Below are positions 1 through 5,462 of a DNA stretch of 22,856 bases, piece by piece. The notes beneath the pieces are model-generated. The model was given only the letters and a program-made list of their open reading frames with translations. It made no database searches and was not told the origin of the DNA. The stretch is taken from positions 1 through 22,856 of IMG/VR virus record IMGVR_UViG_3300032238_000386, one strand, 5' to 3'. Every line of letters starts with the position of its first letter. Position 1 is the first letter of the stretch. A program made the position numbers and the translations under genes. The DNA is from a virus.

Positions 1-119
1 GTCAACCTTTTCCAGCCGGAGCAACAATTAATTATGATGCTGGTGCATTAAATAATACATTGAAACCAATAACATATGATGCTACGGGAACTAGATATTT
101 AATAACTTGGATATCATAA
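1..119 (+). CDS. C-terminal end of a virion or appendage protein (5' truncated)
   Basis: An open frame enters from the left edge (first full codon at 3) and stops with TAA at 117-119, giving the last 38 residues of a protein. The tail is rich in Gly, Thr, Asn and Tyr and ends in TWIS, typical of beta-structured phage fibre or tail proteins, but too little remains to name a family. The next gene starts 4 nt downstream, so the two are probably co-transcribed. Confidence 0.6.
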   Translation, partial: QPFPAGATINYDAGALNNTLKPITYDATGTRYLITWIS

Positions 120-123
120 TATT

Positions 124-624
124 ATGAGTACTTTAATTACATTGAGTGGAAATAATAATCCACAAGTTTATGTTACAACAGGAATACCAGTAGCTACAAG
201 TATTACTGAAACAGAAAGTGCAATTATAAGAATACCAGGAAATACATTGCAACCAGATGATATGATTTCTGTTAGAGCTAAAGCTCATAAACTTGTTAGT
301 GGTGTTTTTGCAAGTTTGTCAACTTTGAGAGTATATCATAATAATGCTCCAAATTTAACAGGTGCAACTTTAATTGCAACATCAGGTAATATAGATGGTG
401 CTAATAACTTACAATCTTTTTATAGAGAGTTCATAATTAATGGAAGTAACTTATACTATATAGATCCTGTAACTTCTCAGCAGGCAGAAGATCTTGCTTC
501 TATAAATTCATTAAACTCATTTATAGATTTAAGTAATGATATATTTTTAATATTTAGTATTGAAAATACAGATCTAGGAGATGTATGTAATTGGGTTAAA
601 TGTGTAGCATCAATATATAGATAA
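124..624 (+). CDS. Beta-rich hypothetical virion/appendage protein
   Basis: The product has 166 residues. No signal peptide, membrane segment or catalytic motif is visible. Composition (Thr, Ser, Asn, Ile; alternating hydrophobics; few charges) suggests a beta-sandwich such as those in phage fibres, head decorations or tail tips. Its C-terminus carries two Cys (VCNWVKCVAS). It follows another truncated beta-rich frame by 4 nt, and its TAA shares its last base with the ATG of the spanin gene (TAATG at 622-626), so it is translationally coupled to the lysis cassette. I do not recognise the family. A structural role is inferred from composition and neighbours only. Confidence 0.7.
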   Translation: MSTLITLSGNNNPQVYVTTGIPVATSITETESAIIRIPGNTLQPDDMISVRAKAHKLVSGVFASLSTLRVYHNNAPNLTGATLIATSGNIDGANNLQSFYREFIINGSNLYYIDPVTSQQAEDLASINSLNSFIDLSNDIFLIFSIENTDLGDVCNWVKCVASIYR

Positions 625-1112
625 TGAAAAAGTTATTCCTATGTTCTTTATTACTAGTATTTGTTACTTCTTGTTCACTAGAAAGAAGATTGGAAAAATA
701 CTGTCCGCTATGTACACAAAAAGATAGTACAGTATATATAACTCAAATTAGAGATACTACAATTAATATTCCAGGAGAAACTGTATACATAGAAGATACA
801 TTATTCTGTGATTCATTAGGAAATGTATATGCTTCTAGACTAGCAGAAAAAGATGGTACTATTATCAAACTACAATCTAGAGTAAGAGATAATAAATACA
901 AAGTAGTTGCCCGTGTAGATACTATCTACAGAACCGTAAGAGGCAATACAATTTACAAAACCAAACTTGTAACGAAAACTCAAAAGCCACAAAAAATAAA
1001 ATATATCCCGGGTTGGGTCAACTTCCTAGCATGGTTAGGCGGAATATGGTTAATAATTATTATATTATATATTATATACCGTCTGATTAAAGCTCAAATA
1101 CCTACAATATGA
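624..1112 (+). CDS. Candidate unimolecular spanin (u-spanin)
   Basis: Spanins disrupt the outer membrane of Gram-negative hosts as the last step of lysis. This 162-residue protein has the architecture of a one-protein spanin. It begins with a lipoprotein signal peptide (MKK, hydrophobic residues 4-13, lipobox V14-T15-S16-C17) that would place Cys17 in the outer membrane. It ends with a strong transmembrane segment at about residues 131-153, followed by a basic tail, that would sit in the inner membrane. The periplasmic part between them is charged, rich in Thr, Val and Tyr, and looks beta-structured, as in T1 gp11-type u-spanins. It overlaps the holin gene by 4 nt (ATGA) and lies two genes upstream of the endolysin. 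An ordinary phage lipoprotein with a membrane tail is the alternative; I consider spanin more likely because of the cassette. Confidence 0.72.
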   Translation: MKKLFLCSLLLVFVTSCSLERRLEKYCPLCTQKDSTVYITQIRDTTINIPGETVYIEDTLFCDSLGNVYASRLAEKDGTIIKLQSRVRDNKYKVVARVDTIYRTVRGNTIYKTKLVTKTQKPQKIKYIPGWVNFLAWLGGIWLIIIILYIIYRLIKAQIPTI

Positions 1113-1606
1113 GAACAAATATAACACTGGCAGTTTTGACAATCACATCTTTCTTTGCACCGATCCAGATAATGGTAATGGTTTTAATGTTTATAATCTT
1201 TGTAGATACAATAGTTAAATTAATATCCCTTAAAAAAATAGCTAAAGAATCTAAGAGAAAATACAGAGATGTATTTAAATCTAGAATTCTTAGACAAGGA
1301 TATGTTTATAAATCTCTAGGTTATTATATTACTGCAGGTGTTGTATTTCCTTTAGACTATTATGCACTTACTCCATTTCTCAATGGGTTGCTAGACTTTA
1401 CAGGATTTAGTTTTGTAATTCCTGTACCAGCAATTCTTACAAATGTTTTACTTGGTATATTCTCACTTATAGAACTAGCTTCAATCAATGAGAACTGGTT
1501 TGATATTACTGGTAATAATATATTAAATAAAACATTTGCTACTGTAAAGAAACTTAGAAAAGGTTTAAAAGAAGTATCAGATACTTATAAAGACATCAAG
1601 AACTAA
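1109..1606 (+). CDS. Phage holin (holin-4-like membrane protein)
   Basis: The 165-residue product has a hydrophobic N-terminal hairpin-like region (about residues 4-41, with a Pro near 18), a second apolar stretch near residues 70-95 and a third near 100-128, then a charged, Lys-rich C-terminal tail. The Asp in the second half of the first apolar region (IIFVDTIVKL) and the later PAILTNVLLGIFSLIE segment resemble the holin-4 / toxin-secretion holin type that partners with amidases. Holins form the inner-membrane lesion that triggers endolysin access. The gene overlaps the spanin gene by 4 nt and the endolysin by 1 nt (TAATG), so position supports the call strongly even though the sequence match is judged by eye. 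Confidence 0.68.
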   Translation: MRTNITLAVLTITSFFAPIQIMVMVLMFIIFVDTIVKLISLKKIAKESKRKYRDVFKSRILRQGYVYKSLGYYITAGVVFPLDYYALTPFLNGLLDFTGFSFVIPVPAILTNVLLGIFSLIELASINENWFDITGNNILNKTFATVKKLRKGLKEVSDTYKDIKN

Positions 1607-2253
1607 TGAAACTAGATATTAGTAAAATAGTACAAGCAAGATTAGACAAAGATCAGTTCTATGCTGAAGAGTCTAAGAAGACACAAATCTATCTGCATCA
1701 TACAGCAGGTGGAGGCAATGCAGTAGCTGTATCACGGTACTGGAATAGTAATGATACAAGAATAGCAACTGCATTTGTTATTGGAGAGAATGGAGACATT
1801 GTACAATGCTTTTCATCTAAACATTGGGCTTGGCATTTAGGAATTGATTCAGAAGACTTTACTAAGAATGGTGCAAAGTATCAAAACCTTAATAAACTTT
1901 CTGTAGGTATAGAAGTGTGTAACTGGGGTCCATTAAAACTTCGCAATGGTAAATACTATAACTATGTAAATGGTGTAGTTAAACCTGAGAATGTTACAAC
2001 ACTAGAAACACCATTTAAAGGTACCAAATATTGGTACAAATATTCAGATGCACAGATAGAATCTTTAAGACAATTGGTAGAGTATTTATGTGAAACATAT
2101 GATATTCCTAAAACTTATAGATCAGAAATCTGGGCTATTGATAAAGAAGCATTCAAAGGAGTACCTGGAATCTACACACACAACTCTGTAAGAAAAGACA
2201 AGAGTGATATGTATCCAGATCCTAAAGTAATAGAAATGTTAAAAAACCTATAA
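1606..2253 (+). CDS. N-acetylmuramoyl-L-alanine amidase endolysin (Amidase_2)
   Basis: This enzyme cleaves the bond between N-acetylmuramic acid and L-alanine in peptidoglycan. In the 215-residue protein the Amidase_2 landmarks are visible: LHHTAGG with the first zinc ligand at H31, the strand AFVIGENGDIVQ (57-67), SVGIEVCNWG (99-108), and a C-terminal H192 and D201 (THNSV ... KSDMYPDP) as the likely other zinc ligands. No cell-wall-binding domain or signal peptide is present, so export depends on the holin, whose gene overlaps by 1 nt. The length matches single-domain phage amidases of the T7 lysozyme superfamily, somewhat extended by an insertion around residues 110-140. Confidence 0.92.
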   Translation: MKLDISKIVQARLDKDQFYAEESKKTQIYLHHTAGGGNAVAVSRYWNSNDTRIATAFVIGENGDIVQCFSSKHWAWHLGIDSEDFTKNGAKYQNLNKLSVGIEVCNWGPLKLRNGKYYNYVNGVVKPENVTTLETPFKGTKYWYKYSDAQIESLRQLVEYLCETYDIPKTYRSEIWAIDKEAFKGVPGIYTHNSVRKDKSDMYPDPKVIEMLKNL

Positions 2254-2254
2254 T

Positions 2255-2413
2255 ATGAAATTTAGAAACTCTTGGAAATCTTGTAATAAGCAATGGGATA
2301 AAATAATGATTAGAATAAGATTATCATCATTAGATATATTCACATTTGAAATGGACATCTCAAGAAATTTTTACTTACTAACTATATTAAACTTAACTAT
2401 AAAAAATCGGTAA
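2255..2413 (+). CDS. Small hypothetical protein, 52 aa
   Basis: An open frame of 53 codons starts at an ATG one base after the endolysin stop and ends exactly 2 nt before the next ATG (TAATCATG junction). It fills what would otherwise be a 160-nt gap in a densely packed genome, which is the main reason to accept it. The product starts MKFRNSWKSCNKQWDK (basic, amphipathic) and ends in a hydrophobic and Asn-rich stretch (LLTILNLTIKNR). No family is recognised. It may be a lysis accessory or simply a conserved small phage protein. Confidence 0.55.
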   Translation: MKFRNSWKSCNKQWDKIMIRIRLSSLDIFTFEMDISRNFYLLTILNLTIKNR

Positions 2414-2415
2414 TC

Positions 2416-2709
2416 ATGAAAAAAATTAAGTCTGTTAAGAAATATGAGGCGGGAGGAGTTAAAGAAGAACAATGTGATCCTATAAGAGGATGTGGTCATA
2501 AAAGAGCACAAAGAGTTAATAATAGAAGATCTGCACTTAATAAAGTTCCTGTAGGAAAAGTTCTTGGTGCTATTGGTGCTGGTATTGCTGGGGCTTTTGC
2601 TATTAAGAATAAAGATAAGATTAAAGAAAAATTGGGAATAGAAAAAAAAGGAGGTACCATTAAAAGCAAAATGAAAAAAGGTGGTATGATAAAAATGAAG
2701 AAAAAATAA
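2416..2709 (+). CDS. Small basic protein with Gly-Gly motifs
   Basis: The 97-residue, strongly basic protein has three Lys-flanked Gly-Gly motifs: KKYEAGGVK (GG 13-14), KKGGTIK (GG 79-80) and KKGGMIK (GG 89-90), ending in KMKKK. Two Cys (20, 26) sit in an Arg/His-rich patch. Residues 49-63 are a short Gly/Ala-rich apolar stretch with GxxxG-like spacing, perhaps too short for a full membrane span. The same motif recurs in proteins at 14513-15496, 17800-18261 and 18500-18889, so this gene belongs to a dispersed family rather than to lysis. It is the last gene before a terminator. The function is unknown; packaged DNA-binding or capsid-targeted cargo is my inference. Confidence 0.75.
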   Translation: MKKIKSVKKYEAGGVKEEQCDPIRGCGHKRAQRVNNRRSALNKVPVGKVLGAIGAGIAGAFAIKNKDKIKEKLGIEKKGGTIKSKMKKGGMIKMKKK

Positions 2710-2731
2710 ATCATTCTTCTCTAAGTAATGT

Positions 2732-2762
2732 AATCCAGGTATGTAGTATGCCTGGATTTTTT
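2732..2762 (+). terminator. Rho-independent terminator closing the lysis region
   Basis: A perfect 8-bp stem AATCCAGG / CCTGGATT (2732-2739 with 2751-2758) encloses an 11-nt loop that can extend the stem by weaker pairs. A run of T continues to 2762. It lies 22 nt after the stop of the 97-residue basic protein gene and just upstream of a promoter, separating the lysis transcript from the packaging transcript. Confidence 0.85.
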
Positions 2763-2787
2763 ATTTAAACTTGTTTTATTTAAACTT
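2759..2787 (+). repeat. Tandem 14-bp direct repeat (candidate operator)
   Basis: The 14-mer TTTTATTTAAACTT occurs exactly at 2759-2772 and again at 2774-2787, separated by a single G, so the period is 15 bp. The first copy runs into the TTG of the proposed -33 element and the second fills most of the promoter spacer. Each copy contains a TTTAAA palindrome core. It is either a regulator binding site or chance in very AT-rich DNA; the exact length and placement favour the former. Confidence 0.5.
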
Positions 2788-2803
2788 ATTTTATATATAT
2801 TTG
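2771..2803 (+). promoter_or_regulatory. Bacteroidota-type promoter for the packaging operon
   Basis: TTG at 2771-2773 is followed after 22 nt by TATATTTG at 2796-2803, matching the Bacteroidota primary-sigma consensus (TTG, 17-23 nt, TAnnTTTG). The predicted start lies about 7-10 nt downstream, leaving a leader of roughly 20 nt before the ATG at 2830. It sits directly after a terminator, which supports a real transcription boundary. No Shine-Dalgarno sequence is present. Confidence 0.65.
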
Positions 2804-2829
2804 TGTAAACTAATATAAATTAATATCTT

Positions 2830-3108
2830 ATGGAAACAAACCAACAACCAGAAATGGAGATGACTCCAGAACAATTAGCTGAGCAAAAAGAAAAAATGCT
2901 TGAGTTTTATAGAGAGTCAATGCCTTATCTTAGAGCTCAATTAGATTATGAAGAAATGTTATTAAAGATTGATGAGGTAAGATTTAAAAGAACAAATATT
3001 CAGTATCAATTTGCTATGATGGCAAATCCTCCACAGGAAGAAGATGATCAAGAAGAAGAAGCATCTGAACCAGTTAAATCTGAGGGAAGAAAGCTTAAAA
3101 GAGGATAA
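2830..3108 (+). CDS. Small acidic coiled-coil protein, first gene of the packaging operon
   Basis: The 92-residue product is helical: residues 12-65 are rich in Glu, Gln, Lys, Leu and Met with heptad-like spacing (EQLAEQKEKMLEFYRESMP, then LRAQLDYEEMLLKIDEV). They are followed by an acidic, disordered tail (EEDDQEEEASEP) and a basic end (GRKLKRG). It is the first gene after the promoter. A short helical, oligomerising protein upstream of terminase genes could be a DNA-recognition or assembly factor, but no family is recognised. The stop is followed by TC and the next ATG (TAATCATG). Confidence 0.7.
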   Translation: METNQQPEMEMTPEQLAEQKEKMLEFYRESMPYLRAQLDYEEMLLKIDEVRFKRTNIQYQFAMMANPPQEEDDQEEEASEPVKSEGRKLKRG

Positions 3109-3110
3109 TC

Positions 3111-3488
3111 ATGGCTCTAGTAAATCAAGTACAGAAGCGTGTAAAAATGCCTAAGTGGGATATTGTGAAGTTTCAGATCCTCACACACTGCTACATTAAG
3201 AGAATTAATCTTAGTGATTCTGATCTTAATTGCTTGACTTTACTAAGTTTCAATGAACCAATAGAATTAACAGACTTTTGTTATGATGCATCTTCAGAAG
3301 AAGAGCCAATCTTTAAATCACCACAGACTGTAAGAAACAGTATTAATAAAGCTGAGAAAAATAGTTTAGTGATAAAAGATGCATCTAACAAAAAGTTAAT
3401 TAAACTAAATCCTAATTTAAAGATACAAACAGAAGGAACTATACTTTTAGATTATAAATTTTTAGGAGATGAATCCAAAGAAAGTTAA
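3111..3488 (+). CDS. Conserved phage protein, possible winged-helix DNA-binding fold
   Basis: The 125-residue protein opens with a basic segment (QVQKRVKMPKWDIVKF) and has a helical middle. At about residues 69-105 there is a pattern that reads as a recognition helix (SPQTVRNSINKAEKNSL) followed by a beta-hairpin wing (VIKDASNKKLIKLNP), as in winged-helix regulators that test 'segregate, then read the wing'. It ends with ILLDYKFL. The gene overlaps the HU/IHF-like gene by 20 nt, so the two are likely made together. A role in genome recognition for packaging or in late regulation is inference; the fold call is tentative. Confidence 0.6.
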   Translation: MALVNQVQKRVKMPKWDIVKFQILTHCYIKRINLSDSDLNCLTLLSFNEPIELTDFCYDASSEEEPIFKSPQTVRNSINKAEKNSLVIKDASNKKLIKLNPNLKIQTEGTILLDYKFLGDESKES

Positions 3489-3843
3489 AAAAATCTATGA
3501 AGCAGTTGCGGAAGATTTAAATTTAAATAAAGATTTAGTAGAAGACTTAGTAGAGTTTTATTATAAGGATGTAAGAAAGTTACTTACTAATTTAGAATAC
3601 CCAAGAATAAATGTAGATGGTTTAGGACAGTTTGTTGCAAAACCAAAAACAGTATCAAATGCCATTGAAAAAATTTCTAAATCACTTGATGATCATGATA
3701 CTTCTACATTTAAAGCTTATCATAATAAAAAAGCAATGGAAGTTAAGTTAGATCAATTAATAAAATTACATTCAAAGTTATTAGAACAGGAAAATATAAA
3801 ACAAGAATTTTTAAAAACTAAAAAAGATGAAAAACGTACTTAA
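3469..3843 (+). CDS. HU/IHF-like DNA-binding protein
   Basis: The 124-residue protein matches the N-terminal half of HU/IHF subunits: a two-helix dimerisation region (KKIYEAVAEDLNLNKDLVEDLVEFYYKDVRKLL cut here as residues 7-39) and then the strand-turn motif INVDGLGQFVAKPK (47-60), equivalent to the GFGTF signature of HU. The usual DNA-intercalating arm is not obvious. The C-terminal half is instead a Lys-rich helix (residues 62-124). Crass-like phages commonly carry an IHF-like subunit in their late block. It could bend DNA for packaging or regulate late transcription. It overlaps its upstream neighbour by 20 nt and the downstream gene by 17 nt. Confidence 0.7.
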   Translation: MNPKKVKKIYEAVAEDLNLNKDLVEDLVEFYYKDVRKLLTNLEYPRINVDGLGQFVAKPKTVSNAIEKISKSLDDHDTSTFKAYHNKKAMEVKLDQLIKLHSKLLEQENIKQEFLKTKKDEKRT

Positions 3844-4120
3844 TCTTATTTGGCAAAATAGATCTCAAATATTTGAAGGAATTAAAAACTCAGTTATTAG
3901 AGATGAGACAGTAGAAGAAATCTCAAGACTTAGATATGATATCTGTGATGAGTGTCCATCAAAAGGTAAGAAGTGTGCAGTAAAAGGTACAGCTCCATGT
4001 TGTAATGAGTGTGGTTGTTCTCTTACTTTTAAAACTAGATCACTGTCTGCATCATGTCCATTAGATAAATGGGATGCTTTAATTACTGAAGAACAAGAAG
4101 ACGAACTAAATAAACTATGA
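3827..4120 (+). CDS. Cys-rich zinc-binding protein (CGC...CP.DKW type)
   Basis: The 97-residue protein has a helical N-terminus (1-36) and then eight Cys: C40xxC43, C50, C58C59xxC62xC64 and C77. The sequence CNECGCSL, then K/R-rich linker, then SASCPLDKW (74-82) is a pattern I recognise from small tailed-phage proteins ending in CP-x-KW that probably bind zinc; the precise family is not certain. It starts inside the HU/IHF-like gene (17-nt overlap) and its stop overlaps the nuclease start by 4 nt (ATGA). An adaptor role in DNA packaging or transcription is plausible but unproven. Confidence 0.65.
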   Translation: MKNVLNLIWQNRSQIFEGIKNSVIRDETVEEISRLRYDICDECPSKGKKCAVKGTAPCCNECGCSLTFKTRSLSASCPLDKWDALITEEQEDELNKL

Positions 4121-4950
4121 GTATAGTATTTAATGCCAAGGATCATAGCTATAGAAGCAATGATGGCTCAGAGATTAATTGGATAAGTGTAACTACTTTG
4201 GTATCACATTTTAAGATACCTTTTGATGCTGAGAAAGTAGCAAAGAAGGTTTGTAAGAATAAAAGATCTAAGTGGTATGGCTATACTCCAAAAGAGATTG
4301 TAACTATTTGGAATGCTGAATCAGAAAGAGCAATGTCTCTTGGTACATTTTATCATAACCAAAGAGAAGCTGACTTATGTGCTTTAGCTTCAATAGAAAG
4401 AGAAGGTGTAACTATACCTGTATTTAAACCAACAGATTTAAATGATGGTATTAAGTTAGCTCCATCACAAAAACTAGAACCAGGCGTGTATCCAGAGCAT
4501 ATGGTTTATCTTAAATCAGCAGGCATCTGTGGTCAGTCAGATCTCGTAGAAGTAGTTAATGGTAAAGTAAACATTATTGACTATAAAACTAATAAAGAGA
4601 TTAAGACTGAATCTTACAAAGATTGGGAGGGAGTATCTGAAAAAATGCTCTCTCCTGTATCTAGTTTAGATGATTGTAATTTTAATCACTACAGTCTGCA
4701 GTTAAGTATCTATATGTACATGATACTAAAACACAATCCTAAATTACAACCCGGGAAAATGTTTATCCATCATATAGTATTTGAAACAGATGGTGTAGAT
4801 AAATATGGATATCCCCTCACTAGTTATGATGATAATGGAGATCCAATAGTTAAGGATGTAGTACAAATGGAAATACCATATTTAAAAGATGAGGTAATTG
4901 CAATCATGCACTACTTACATGATAACAGAGATAAAATTAAAAAGAAATGA
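4117..4950 (+). CDS. PD-(D/E)XK exonuclease-like protein (RecB/Cas4 type)
   Basis: In this 277-residue protein the RecB-family nuclease residues can be traced: H80 in GTFYHNQ, E127 (YPEHMVY), D142 in GICGQSDLVE, D155-x-K157 in NIIDYKTNK, and the Q195xxxY199 motif in LQLSIYMY. This order (His, Asp, Asp-x-Lys, Gln-x3-Tyr) is that of metal-dependent RecB/Cas4-like nucleases, so the site appears intact. It lacks the Cys cluster of Cas4. A PD-(D/E)XK nuclease near the terminase is a frequent feature of crAss-like phages. It may trim DNA ends, resolve branches during packaging or act in recombination. It overlaps neighbours by 4 nt on both sides. Confidence 0.83.
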   Translation: MSIVFNAKDHSYRSNDGSEINWISVTTLVSHFKIPFDAEKVAKKVCKNKRSKWYGYTPKEIVTIWNAESERAMSLGTFYHNQREADLCALASIEREGVTIPVFKPTDLNDGIKLAPSQKLEPGVYPEHMVYLKSAGICGQSDLVEVVNGKVNIIDYKTNKEIKTESYKDWEGVSEKMLSPVSSLDDCNFNHYSLQLSIYMYMILKHNPKLQPGKMFIHHIVFETDGVDKYGYPLTSYDDNGDPIVKDVVQMEIPYLKDEVIAIMHYLHDNRDKIKKK

Positions 4951-5462
4951 TAGTAAAACTATTTGATATTCAGAATGGTAAAGTAATTCCCACAGAACAT
5001 TGCTATACCCTAAAGGCTCTTAAGATGGTTATGGATAACTATCCTGATAACTATATCAAGATATATCAGTACTTATTCTATATGACTTGTCCTAATCCAG
5101 ATCTAAATCCATTTTTCTATACTCCGGATTTAGATAAAGAGTCTTTAATTCTAGATCAAATAGAAGCAGACTTTTCTACTGAAGATGAAGATATATACAT
5201 AGCATTGCAGTTCTGCCAGAGAATGTATGAGACTCCTACATCCAGAGCATATAAAGGAATTGCATCTATGTTAGATAGATTAGGTAGATATATGGAAACC
5301 ACACCTATCACACACGGGCGCGATGGTAATATAACAGCTTTAGTAAATGCTGCTAAAAACTATGAGGCAATTAGAGCATCATTTAAAGGTGCATACAAAG
5401 ATCTACAGGAAGAACAATCTAGTAGAGTTAGAGGTGGAATAGGAATGGCATATGATCAGTAA
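4947..5462 (+). CDS. Conserved protein in the small-terminase position
   Basis: The 171-residue protein is helical and mixed-charge, with an N-terminal IVKLFDIQNGKVIPTEHCYTLK, a Pro/Asn-rich turn (TCPNPDLNPFF, 68-78 approx.) and a C-terminal half (ETPTSRAYKGI ... ITHGRDGNITALVNAAKNYE) ending in RVRGGIGMAYDQ. I believe this is a conserved crAss-like family. No named domain is recognised. It abuts TerL with a 1-nt overlap (TAATG), where many tailed phages keep the small terminase, and no other TerS is visible, so it is the best TerS candidate here. There is no obvious HTH. Confidence 0.62.
   Translation: MIVKLFDIQNGKVIPTEHCYTLKALKMVMDNYPDNYIKIYQYLFYMTCPNPDLNPFFYTPDLDKESLILDQIEADFSTEDEDIYIALQFCQRMYETPTSRAYKGIASMLDRLGRYMETTPITHGRDGNITALVNAAKNYEAIRASFKGAYKDLQEEQSSRVRGGIGMAYDQ

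Noticed and set aside
2496-2714. Antisense hydrophobic frame that could look like a membrane peptide
   Set aside because: It mirrors a Lys-rich + strand gene; hydrophobicity follows from complementing AAA/AAG/ATT codons.
2759-2787. Two-copy repeat as a CRISPR or replication-origin iteron array
   Set aside because: There are only two copies with a 1-nt gap, no spacers and no nearby replication gene; a promoter-linked operator fits better.
4117-4950. Reading the nuclease as Cas4 of a phage CRISPR system
   Set aside because: The iron-sulfur cysteines of Cas4 are missing and no array or other cas gene is nearby.
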